Source: a virus. From it: a DNA stretch of 62,417 bases. Below are positions 26,376-34,500 of this stretch, piece after piece (positions within the stretch are counted from its first letter, which is position 1; each line of letters opens with the position of its first letter). The position numbers and the translations under genes are program-made. The DNA lies in the IMG/VR virus record IMGVR_UViG_3300047546_001836, positions 1-62,417 of that record; one strand, 5' to 3'. Below the pieces are notes generated by a model. It saw nothing but the letters and a program-made list of their open reading frames with translations. It was not told the origin of the DNA and ran no database searches.

Positions 26376-26870
26376 ATGCCGCGAGCGCAAGCCACCGACC
26401 TCATGCAGGGGCATCGGTTTCAGGTCGTCACCAATAACGGCTATGGGATGGAGCCGACTGAGCCTCAGGGGGGCTTTCAGAATTGCTCGATTCCGAACAT
26501 CTCGATTGACCCCGTGGAGTACAAGGAGGGTACGGACACGTACACCAAGAAGTACCCAGGTGCGCCCACGGTCGGGGACGTGACGCTGAACAAGGGGATC
26601 GCCAAGCGTTCTTCGGCGTTCTACGACTGGATGATGCGCGTGGTGAATGGGGACGAGTATCGTGCGGACGTGACGATCTACCAGTTCCCCCGCGACGGAA
26701 AGACCAATGGGGTGTGGGATCGGAACAAGGCCCGTCGCTATGTGTGCTACGAGGCGTTTCCGACCGAGATGAAGCCGGGTGGGGATCTGGACGCGACTTC
26801 GGCGGACGTCTCCGTGGCGGAGTTGACGATTGCTTGCGAGAGCATTGAGCAATTCCTTCCGAGTGAGTGA
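26376..26870 (+). CDS. Tail tube protein (T4 gp19-like)
   Basis: It forms the inner tail tube through which DNA is ejected. The 164-residue length is typical. It has the family's central pattern: ISIDPVEYKEGTDTYTKKYPG, then VTLNKGIAKRSSAFYDWMM, and near the C-terminus YEAFPTEMKPGGDLDATS. SD AGAAGGGG. It is followed with a TGATG overlap by a 2H phosphoesterase gene. A second, divergent member of the family lies at 27992. Confidence 0.88.
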   Translation: MPRAQATDLMQGHRFQVVTNNGYGMEPTEPQGGFQNCSIPNISIDPVEYKEGTDTYTKKYPGAPTVGDVTLNKGIAKRSSAFYDWMMRVVNGDEYRADVTIYQFPRDGKTNGVWDRNKARRYVCYEAFPTEMKPGGDLDATSADVSVAELTIACESIEQFLPSE

Positions 26871-27457
26871 TGCGCCTTCTCCGCGAGCTGCTTGAGGCGA
26901 GCCTGACGCCCGAGGACAGCGTCTTCGTGGGGTCATACGTCGACGAGCGGTTTCGTTCGGAGGCGCTTTCGTTGTGGCGGAACCTTCCTGCGCTCGAGAG
27001 TGACGGGGAGCGGGCGCATGTGACGCTCTACTACGCGAAGGATTCGCTCATGGGTGTGGACGTCGAGGCGTACACCAAAGCCTTTCGAGAGGCGATCCAG
27101 AGCCTTCGTCCTGCGCTCCTTCTTGAGCCGCGAGACCTCTTGGTGCATTCGATTTCGTGGTTCGACGCGCCTGCGGGCAAGCCGAACCCGATCATCCTCA
27201 CGGTGTCCTCTGCGTACCTGCATGCGCTCCACATGGCGCTTGTGCATGCGTTCAATCCGCTAAACGTCTCGAAGCAGTACTTGCGGTACAGGCCGCACCT
27301 GACGCTTGGCTACCTTCCCTCGGGCGCATTGAATGACGACGTGAAGGGAAAGATCCGAAACCTTCCGCCATTGAACCGCACAATCCCGATCCGCAACGTC
27401 TCATTGGTCGTGAATCACGTCTCCATCGATCAGGCGAGTCGTGAGGACTTGGTGTAG
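26870..27457 (+). CDS. 2H phosphoesterase-like protein
   Basis: A 195-residue protein with the two signature motifs of the 2H phosphoesterase superfamily, HVT (His50, Thr52, in AHVTLYY) and HLT (His143, Thr145, in RPHLTLGYL), about 93 residues apart. Members hydrolyse or ligate 2',5'- or cyclic phosphates in RNA and nucleotides; the phage anti-CBASS enzyme Acb1 belongs to this superfamily. It starts at ATG 26870 overlapping the tube stop, or at GTG 26867. Its location inside the tail operon is unexpected and could mark a counter-defence moron. Substrate unknown. Confidence 0.75.
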   Translation: MRLLRELLEASLTPEDSVFVGSYVDERFRSEALSLWRNLPALESDGERAHVTLYYAKDSLMGVDVEAYTKAFREAIQSLRPALLLEPRDLLVHSISWFDAPAGKPNPIILTVSSAYLHALHMALVHAFNPLNVSKQYLRYRPHLTLGYLPSGALNDDVKGKIRNLPPLNRTIPIRNVSLVVNHVSIDQASREDLV

Positions 27458-27510
27458 GAATCTTGGCAGGAGTTGCTTTTGGTGTAATTCCCCTCTCAAG
27501 AGGAACCCTG

Positions 27511-27966
27511 ATGCGCGACCTTCTCCTTCGGCTGCAAGAGATTTCCCTCGACGAGGACGTGACCCCTGGGCGTGTAGTTCGGGAGTACTTGGTGCGTCCC
27601 TGGAGCGAGACGAGCAGGCATTCCTCCATGCCTGGGACGGAGATCATCCTTCGCGCCCGGATGCTCCTTCCTGTGACAGTTCGTTCGCTCTCGCACCAGA
27701 TGGATTCACTCTGGGGCAGCGCGCTGAAGATCGAGAAGGTCGTGCGGGATCTTTCGGCTACGGTGCGTTTCTACCAGACGGACGGAATCCGCATCGGGAA
27801 GGAGGCTGACCTCTCCATCGAGGACTCCGACGCGGGCGAGAAGCGCATGCAGATCTCGGTCGTCGTTTCGGACTTGGTGTCGACGGAGGAGGTTCGGAGG
27901 GCGCTGCGGCTCGCGGGGATTCCCGTGGCACGGGACGGCGACTCGTGGGTGACGACCCCGGCCTAA
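27511..27966 (+). CDS. Tail-module protein, unknown
   Basis: A 151-residue protein starting at ATG 27511 with AAGAGGAA as SD; an in-frame TTG at 27463 lacks one. N-terminal MRDLLLRLQEISLDE resembles the start of the upstream 2H protein (MRLLRELLEAS), but the rest differs. The central SLSHQMDSLWGSALKIEK and acidic C-terminal half show mixed alpha/beta patterns. No family recognised. A palindrome copy follows the stop. Confidence 0.5.
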   Translation: MRDLLLRLQEISLDEDVTPGRVVREYLVRPWSETSRHSSMPGTEIILRARMLLPVTVRSLSHQMDSLWGSALKIEKVVRDLSATVRFYQTDGIRIGKEADLSIEDSDAGEKRMQISVVVSDLVSTEEVRRALRLAGIPVARDGDSWVTTPA

Positions 27967-27980
27967 CGAATTCGAATTCG
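27967..27980. repeat. Dispersed palindrome, tail junction copy
   Basis: CGAATTCGAATTCG immediately after the TAA and upstream of the SD of the second tube-family gene. Confidence 0.8.
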
Positions 27981-27991
27981 CGGAGGAGCGA

Positions 27992-28540
27992 ATGCCAAGA
28001 GAGCGTTGGCGGGATCACATTGGTGGATTTCGCTTCGTGGTCTGCGATATCAGCCCGAACCTCAATCCCCCCTTCTTCGTGCTGATGCCCTCCATCGGCT
28101 GCGCTCGCGTCTCGGGGATCGGACTGGAGGTCGAGACCGAGCAGAATCGCCCCCTGAACAGTCACTACTCCACCCCTTACGTCACGGGGGCGCAAGTCAA
28201 TCCTGTGACGTTCGAGCGCGGAGCGCGTGCGGACGACACGGACTTTTACCGTTGGGTCGAGCGTTCGATCAATGGGATCGATCAATTTCGCAGGAACCTC
28301 TTGGTGATCCAGCTCATGCCTGGGAACCAGCTTCCGTTTGGCTTGGGCGGGAGCCTCTCTGTTGGTGTTCCGATCCCAGGGGTCACCAAGCTGCCTGCGC
28401 GTTCATGGATCTTGTGGGACTGTATTCCGACGAATTACACTCCAGGGGATTTGGACGCTTCTTCTGGGGATATTACGATGCTTTCGCTCACGGTGCAGCC
28501 GCATGCCTTTACGGAGGTGGCTGCTGGTGCGTTGGTTTGA
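27992..28540 (+). CDS. Second tail-tube-family protein
   Basis: A 182-residue protein related in pattern to gp19: IGCARVSGIGLEVETEQ, then VTFERGARADDTDFYRWVE, and CIPTNYTPGDLDASSGDITML near the end. These align with the tube protein at 26376 (VTLNKG...YDWM; GGDLDATSADVSV). It may be a tube-initiator at the baseplate or a tube-capping protein, as gp54 and gp3 relatives are in other phages. SD CGGAGGAGCG. Confidence 0.7.
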   Translation: MPRERWRDHIGGFRFVVCDISPNLNPPFFVLMPSIGCARVSGIGLEVETEQNRPLNSHYSTPYVTGAQVNPVTFERGARADDTDFYRWVERSINGIDQFRRNLLVIQLMPGNQLPFGLGGSLSVGVPIPGVTKLPARSWILWDCIPTNYTPGDLDASSGDITMLSLTVQPHAFTEVAAGALV

Positions 28541-28585
28541 CGAAAAGCCCCATTCCTGTCTATGCTCCTTCAGGAGGATACGGTC

Positions 28586-29488
28586 ATGTCGAATCGCGTA
28601 CTGAATCTGGCAGAATGCGCTATGTGCGACGGCACATGCGGGGAAGATCCTGAGAGCGAGGAGGTGGATCTGGACGACGTTGGTGGCGAGGAGGACGAGG
28701 AGGAGGAGGTCGAGGAGGCGTTCAAGCAGGCTGACGATCCGCCCGGTTCCTTCGATCCTGACGCCCCGGAGGCGGCTGCCAAGCGCGAGAACGAGCGGCA
28801 CAAGGACACTGAGGCGGTGGTTGCGAAGAACAAGGGGTCTGGGCTTCCGACTGACTTCATGGGAATCCCGCTGGAGGATCTGAGCCGCAAGCAACTGATC
28901 GCCTTCGCGGAGGGGCTGGAGGCGGCAGCCAGGGAGATCAAGACGAAGACGCAGGGGAGCTTCGCTTCGGCCATGAAGCCGATCTACGCGCTCAGCCCTG
29001 AGGCGCTCATGCTCCAAGATGCGCCAGGGAAGCCGAGGTCGGTGTCCAGCGACGCCGCTCTGGCTGCTGCCGTGGACAAGAAGAAGCCCGTCATTGACGC
29101 GGCCTTCACCAAGAAGCGTCTGCTCCTTGCCATCACCAACATCGTCGACCCGTTCGAGGAGGCGCGTGATCGTCTCAACGCCCTCGCGCAGGACGCGCTT
29201 GCCTCTGCGAAGATCCTTCGTGCGAAGGCTTCTAAGGTGCAGGAGAGCGTGGAGGAGCCTGTAGAGGAGGCGCGTCAGTTCTTCAGCAAGGAGCTTGCGG
29301 CGATCCTTGGTGCGAAGGTCGAGGGGAACAACGTGGTGGTGACCGGAGCTTCGAAGGAGGAGGTCAGCAAGAAGATCTCGGCGGCGTACAAGTCGCTGAT
29401 CCAGAAGAACTCCACGGCGAACACGGCTTACGGCTGGAAGCACCAGCCCGGTGCTGGCACCTACACGGTGATCTTGACTCCGCACTAA
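28586..29488 (+). CDS. Acidic structural-module protein, unknown
   Basis: A 300-residue protein. I start it at ATG 28586, after AGGAGG; an in-frame ATG at 28562 would put that SD inside the gene. It has CAMCDGTCGED near the N-terminus, an extremely acidic stretch (GGEEDEEEEVEE), then long helices. Located between tube and tail chaperone, it could be a tail assembly helper. No family recognised. A palindrome copy lies five bases after the stop. Confidence 0.5.
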   Translation: MSNRVLNLAECAMCDGTCGEDPESEEVDLDDVGGEEDEEEEVEEAFKQADDPPGSFDPDAPEAAAKRENERHKDTEAVVAKNKGSGLPTDFMGIPLEDLSRKQLIAFAEGLEAAAREIKTKTQGSFASAMKPIYALSPEALMLQDAPGKPRSVSSDAALAAAVDKKKPVIDAAFTKKRLLLAITNIVDPFEEARDRLNALAQDALASAKILRAKASKVQESVEEPVEEARQFFSKELAAILGAKVEGNNVVVTGASKEEVSKKISAAYKSLIQKNSTANTAYGWKHQPGAGTYTVILTPH

Positions 29489-29492
29489 GCAG

Positions 29493-29506
29493 CGAATTCG
29501 AATTCG
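29493..29506. repeat. Dispersed palindrome before terminator
   Basis: CGAATTCGAATTCG between the stop codon and a separate terminator hairpin. Here the palindrome is not part of the terminator stem. Confidence 0.8.
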
Positions 29507-29513
29507 TCGAGGG

Positions 29514-29548
29514 GGGGGGATGGCTTGGTGCTGTCCCCCCTTCTTGTT
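29514..29548 (+). terminator. Intrinsic terminator
   Basis: Six G-C pairs (GGGGGG/CCCCCC) extended inward by five further pairs, with a five-base loop, are followed by TTCTTGTT. It lies just upstream of the tail chaperone gene. Confidence 0.7.
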
Positions 29549-29570
29549 AGGATCTGAGGAGGGAGCATTC

Positions 29571-30404
29571 ATGGAACCAACGCTAAGTTCACACGACATG
29601 GTCGAGCTGCCTTGCGGCTACCTTTGGACGAAGAAGGACGGCACCAATGTTCGACTTCGCAAGTTCCGCCTGCGGGAGATGACGGGTGAGGAGCAGGACA
29701 TTCTCGCCATTCGGCCTAAGGACGGGAAGATCCCCACCGAGGAGATGTATCGGCGGATCGCGCTCGTCCTCAGTCGCCTGATCGTTGGCTGTGACGACGA
29801 CGTCGGAGAGGAGCCTCCGCAGACGTTCTCGGTGAACGCGATCCTCAACCTCCCGATGGAGGACTTCAGCTACCTCGTTCTTGGTGCGACGCGCATTTCG
29901 CATGGGGACGTTCTGGACTTCACGATCACTTGTCCGAAGTGCAAGAACGATGGGCGCTACTCCTTCGACATCTCCGAGCTGGAGGTGATCCCGCTGAAGG
30001 CTGACGAAGACCCTGCTTGGTGTGTCAGCACGCCCCAGGCACCACAGCTTGCTCGCCTCCGCCTTCCCGTGGTGCGGGACGCGATCTGGGAGGTAACTGC
30101 CAATTCCTTCTTCCCCGACCACCATGCGTCGATCTCGCTCGCCCACAACCTCGCTGAGCTACAAGGCACCCCCGTGGTGCGTGGCGAGAAGAAGGAGGAG
30201 ATCGGAGAGATCCTGAAGCGCATCCGGGCGCTGAGTGTGCGCCAGATCGCTGCCATTCGTAAGGCAGCGAAGGGGGTCGGGGGCGAATTCGACGCCTCGG
30301 GCAAGTACACTTGCGCGTCCTGCGGGGAGAACGGAGAGATCCCCTTGGTGGGCAACGTCCTCACTTTTTTTATGACCGGGGTATCGGTCGTGAAGACGCC
30401 GTAG
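29571..30404 (+). CDS. Tail assembly chaperone, short form
   Basis: A 277-residue protein from ATG 29571 (SD GAGGAGGGAG). It has two Cys pairs, CPKCKN (about 121) and CASCGENG (about 250), suggesting a zinc ribbon. It precedes the tape measure gene, the position of tail assembly chaperones such as lambda gpG. Near its end lies a run of seven T residues in the frame T-TTT-TTT (30365-30371). A -1 slip there continues into a second frame with its own conserved-looking sequence. The short form ends ten codons after the slip site. Confidence 0.7.
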   Translation: MEPTLSSHDMVELPCGYLWTKKDGTNVRLRKFRLREMTGEEQDILAIRPKDGKIPTEEMYRRIALVLSRLIVGCDDDVGEEPPQTFSVNAILNLPMEDFSYLVLGATRISHGDVLDFTITCPKCKNDGRYSFDISELEVIPLKADEDPAWCVSTPQAPQLARLRLPVVRDAIWEVTANSFFPDHHASISLAHNLAELQGTPVVRGEKKEEIGEILKRIRALSVRQIAAIRKAAKGVGGEFDASGKYTCASCGENGEIPLVGNVLTFFMTGVSVVKTP

Positions 30405-30541
30405 AGCGGATCGAGAAGCTCCAAGCGACGCTCATGTATTCCAACATGAGCGTCGAGGGACTCTGGAAGCTGCCGATCTCGCGTAGGGAGCGAATCATCG
30501 AATCGCTCGCCGCCCACAGCAAAGGGCAGGAACGGCTCTAA
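29571..30541 (+). CDS. Tail assembly chaperone, predicted -1 frameshift fusion
   Basis: A -1 slip at the T7 run 30365-30371 joins 267 residues of the short form to 56 residues in the -1 frame (total about 323). The extension reads YDRGIGREDAVERIEKL and ends EGLWKLPISRRERIIESL. The W-x-L-P-I/V-x-x-R pattern is frequent in C-terminal parts of tail assembly chaperones. The -1 frame has no start codon with SD of its own near this region, which supports frameshifting. Lambda gpG/gpGT is the model. Frameshift efficiency cannot be judged. Confidence 0.7.
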
Positions 30542-30741
30542 AGCAATTCCTTCAGCTTCCGCACTACGCACCAAGCGTCATGCCCCACCCCTTCGTGGCC
30601 CGAGCAGCACAGGTAGGGGTCGTAGATGAAGCTCCCGTCGTCAGACTTCTGCGTGTACGACGGCAGCTCGTCGACGAGATCGCGCACCTTGAGCAAGAGC
30701 GCATGCATCTCCTCGCGGGAGAGATCCTCGAGCTTTCTCAT
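30538..30741 (-). CDS. Small protein of leftward cassette
   Basis: A 67-residue protein on the minus strand, with SD GGAGGAAGG before ATG. It has a helical N-terminus (REEMHALLLKVRDLVDEL) and a Cys-containing C-terminal part (LCCSGHEGVGHDAWCVV). It overlaps the upstream leftward gene by four bases (ATGA) and meets the chaperone frameshift product tail to tail with a four-base overlap. Unknown function; the strand reversal inside the tail operon suggests an accessory gene. Confidence 0.6.
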   Translation of the reverse strand: MRKLEDLSREEMHALLLKVRDLVDELPSYTQKSDDGSFIYDPYLCCSGHEGVGHDAWCVVRKLKELL

Positions 30742-31202
30742 TCCTTCCTCCGGTGAAGTCGCGCCACTGCCTTCTCTGCGGCGATCTTCGCCTCTTCCAC
30801 GGTATCGAAGATGCAGGGCTTTCCCTCCTCCTTGAGGAGCAAGCCCCCCACTCGCGCCACCAGCGCCTCTCCGTGCATGAGATGGATCACAACGTCCTCA
30901 CTTACCCCGCAGCATTGGTGCGTGATCCTTCCCTTCGTCATTCCTCCGTCCTGAACCCACTGCACGGTCGGAGGATCTGCGCGGTCGATCAGCTTTCGTC
31001 CCAGGTCACCAAGCGCCTCCGAGATCGCCCGCTTCCCCTCCTCCATGCTAAGCCCCTCCTTGCTCCAGAGGAAACAGCGGATTTCGCCCCGATCCTCAAC
31101 AGCGAGACTCGCCACCCAATTCGTCACCGTCGCACGCAGCACGACATGATCGCTCATGGGTGCTGTCGCCGTAGCGACACCATCTGCTTCAAACCACCTC
31201 AT
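30738..31202 (-). CDS. Unknown protein of leftward cassette
   Basis: A 154-residue minus-strand protein with SD GAGGTGAG. N-terminal half has strand-like VVLRATVTNWVASLAV and EIRCFLWS; the C-terminus is helical (AKIAAEKAVARLHRRKE). Its centre contains HQCCGVSEDVVIHL. No family recognised. It is coupled to the next leftward gene by a four-base overlap. Confidence 0.6.
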   Translation of the reverse strand: MRWFEADGVATATAPMSDHVVLRATVTNWVASLAVEDRGEIRCFLWSKEGLSMEEGKRAISEALGDLGRKLIDRADPPTVQWVQDGGMTKGRITHQCCGVSEDVVIHLMHGEALVARVGGLLLKEEGKPCIFDTVEEAKIAAEKAVARLHRRKE

Positions 31203-31211
31203 TTTCTCACC

Positions 31212-31463
31212 TCACCAACAGTAATGGATCAGAACGTCAGGACACTCCACGCCGTCCATGATCCCCGCCAGATGCGGGGATTGCAGCAGCCAAGCCTCCA
31301 CAATACTCCGATCTGATCCGGGTTTTGGATTCCCGTCGTACCACTCGCGGTACGCGACGAAGCACCCGTTTGTGTAGCAGCGATCTCGCCACATGCGAAG
31401 GAGGGCGTCTTTCACTTCTTGAGGCATCTCGTGGAGACGGAACACGACGTAGGTCTTGAGCAT
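31212..31463 (-). CDS. Unknown small protein, first gene of leftward cassette
   Basis: An 83-residue minus-strand protein (LKTYVVFRLHEMPQEVKDALL, then CYTNGCFVAYREWYDG). No SD precedes the ATG; instead the minus strand has TTAGCT six bases upstream, a TANNNT-like hexamer compatible with leaderless start. The 105-base divergent gap to the tape measure gene carries TTGACAC and a palindrome copy, so it may drive both directions. Confidence 0.6.
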   Translation of the reverse strand: MLKTYVVFRLHEMPQEVKDALLRMWRDRCYTNGCFVAYREWYDGNPKPGSDRSIVEAWLLQSPHLAGIMDGVECPDVLIHYCW

Positions 31464-31539
31464 GCTTCAAGCTAAGCACCCCCCGATCCCCTTCCCCTCC
31501 TTCTCTCCCACCCTGACAGATCCTTGACACTGGCTTGGT

Positions 31540-31563
31540 GCATTCGAATTCGTTGGCTATAGG
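31540..31563 (+). promoter_or_regulatory. Divergent intergenic control region
   Basis: GCATTCGAATTCG (31540-31552) is followed by TATAGG (31558-31563), five bases before the tape measure ATG. TTGGTG lies exactly 17 bases upstream of TATAGG, and TTGACAC lies at about 31524. Which of these act as promoter elements is uncertain. Confidence 0.4.
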
Positions 31564-31568
31564 CTCGT

Positions 31569-34500
31569 ATGCGGATCGGACTCGGCTATAACTTCTCAGC
31601 GAACACGAAGGCGTTCAACAAGAACGTCGCTGCGCTGAACACGTCGATCAGCGATCTGAACGCTTCGATCCAGAGCATGCTCAGTGGCGTTGCTTCTGCT
31701 TCGAAGGGAAGCACCAGGGCGATCAAAAACACCAGCAGCGCCCTCAGGGGAGCTTCTGACGACGCGACTCGTCTGGCGAACGACGGTGAGACGGCGGTCA
31801 CTAAGCTCGCCAAGCTCTTCGACGCGCTCGACCCCACGGACTTGGTGCGCGCTCCGTTCGACAAGGCGCAAGACCTGATCAACAAGCTCAGTGAGAGCCG
31901 GGGGCAATTCGTCTCCAGCATCACACAGGCTGCGATCCAATTCGATAAGGGCTTCGCAGGAATGGCTGCGAATGCGGGCCTCTTCGGGAAGGAGCTGCGC
32001 CGCGCCGAGGGGCAGATCTCCAGTGCGGCGCGCTCGCTCAACATGGACGCAGGCGAGCTTGGAAAGAACTTCCTTGCCTTGCGGAAGGTCGGGATCACAC
32101 CAGAGGATCTCGGACTGAACGGCTTGCAGGATCTCGGAAGGGTTCTCGAGGTCACGGGTCTCTCAGGTGAGGATCTTGGCAACGTCTTCACGAACCTCAC
32201 TCGTTCGTATGGCTTCACCAAGGAGGGGGCGGTCGGCTTCCTCGACACCTTCACGAAGCAGGTCACCGCGCTCGGCATTGGCACGGAAGCCTTTGGTGGC
32301 TTGGTTGGGATGATGACGACGATGGACGAGGCATTCGCCACGACGCTGAAGGCGGAGGGGCCGGAAGCCGTCCAGAAGATGATCCTGTCCGCGACCCGAC
32401 TTGGTGCGGCCATGACCACGGCCATTGGTGGGACGCAGCAGGAGAACCTCACCCACGCCATAGACCTCTTCAAGAATCTCTCCGAGAATGCGAACGTCCT
32501 GCCCAAGATGATGGCGGGCATTGATGGCGAGTTCGGCCCACTCTTGCAGAAGCTCGCTGTTGGCCTCCCTGGAGGCTTCTCTGAGGCGATGGACGCGCTC
32601 AAGAAGGGAACAGACGATCCGCTGACTTTCGCAAAGAACATGACGAAGCTCTACTCGGATCTCAAGAAAGGTGGGCCGCGAAACGACGTCCTCCTTCAAC
32701 AATTGTCCGACACGGTAACGCAAGAGCTTGGCCCCGGCTTCGAGTACTTCTTCGAGGCGGGCGACAACGCGGTCGCGGCCCTGGAGGCGATGCAGAAGCC
32801 CATTGAGGGCGGGATCAAGAGCCTCAGAGAGCTTGGGAAGGAGGGCTATCGCACGGGCTTGACGCTTGACGATCAGCTTGCGCGAATCAAGGAGAATTTC
32901 GAGCATACGTTCAAGAGCATTGCGTACCCAGATGCACGCGAATTCGTGAAGAGCCAGCGTGCGGCGTATGCGGAGGTCGGAGCAGCGGTCAAGACCCTGG
33001 CGGCTGGGAAGGGGCTGGATCTCTTCACCAAGCAGCTTCAGTCACTTGGTGCTTCACAGGAGCAGATCGCTGGGGTGAACGACACGCTCTCGAAGCTCAC
33101 GCGTGCGGCTTCGCTCATGCAGTCAGGAGGGCTTGCTGCAGCCCTTCAGCCCTTCATCGGTGACACGGGCAAGCTCAGCGTGGCGATCTCTGCCATTGGT
33201 GCAGCTTCGGAGGCGTTCTCTCCCCTGAGCGAGTTCCTTGCGTCCGTGGGGATCAACGTCAGCGACTTGCTCGTCCCCTTCACCTACCTGAAGAACCTCC
33301 TTCTTGCGGGTGGGCCGTTCGGGATGCTGACGCCCATGCTGGCCGCTCTTGGCCCGTGGGGAATTGGGATCGGTGCTGTCGTTGTTGCAGTTGGTGCGCT
33401 GACTGCTGCTATGTGGGGGGTGGACGAGGCGATGAGTGGGGCATTCGGCCCTATCGCGCAGAACATTGTCACTAAGATCCGCGACACGCTTCTCGAAGGT
33501 GTCCAATTCCTTCAGGGCTTCCTCACGGAGCAGCTCAAGAAGGCAATGGAGGTCGACCCCAAGCTGATCGCGGATCGGATCACGAATTCGATCTCGTTGG
33601 CCGTGGCGTCCCTGAGTGCCTACTTGAACGGCGAGTCCGCCAGCTCTCCGCTTGGCTCGGCTCTCATGGGCCTCCTCGGGACGGCGAAGGATCTCGCCCT
33701 CCGTGTTCGGGACATTGTGGAGCGTGTGATCGACGAGGTGCCTTGGGCCGCTCTCACCAAGAGCCTTCTCTCGGTCGTGGTTCCGTGGCTGAAGGACTCT
33801 CTCTGGAGCGCCTTCACCAATGGGGACAATTGGCTCATGCTCGGGTCGTTCCTCATGGAGACTTTGGTGCATGGGATCACGCGCCAGTTCACCATGACGT
33901 TCTCCGTGATCTCTGGCATTCGGGACGTCCTGACCTACGCCATTGAGAACCTCACGGAGTTCCTCTTCGACAAGGGGGTGGAGATCGTCGCTTGGATCTC
34001 GAGGATCTTCTACGGGGAGGAGGAATCGAATGCGTGGCTCGAGCAGGCGGCATCCTTCAAGCAGACCTTTGGTGAGGTGTACGACTGGCTGAAGTCTCTT
34101 GGGGCATCCCTTGACGAGACCTTCTTTGGTGCGGTGAGCGACGCATTCGACTTCGTTCTGGCGTCGATCCCGAACCTCACCAGCTTGACGGATTGGCTCT
34201 CTGAGGCTTCCGTCCTCGCCAAGTCGTTCGGGGAGACGGCTGGGGAGTATTTCGACCTCTACGTTCGAAACATCAAGGACAGCCTCGGCACCGTCCTTCC
34301 GCTCGTCTCTCCCCTCTTCGCCATGCTGAAGATGCTCTGGGGTGGGGACGAGGAAGCCCAAGGCACCTCTTGGTGGGACTCGATCACTTCCTCGATCAGC
34401 GAGGCGACGTCGCTCATCGACCCCTTCTACGGCTGGCTCATGAGCATCAACGCCATGATGAGTGGGGTGTTCGCACCAACAGCGCAGGGCAATCTCTCAG

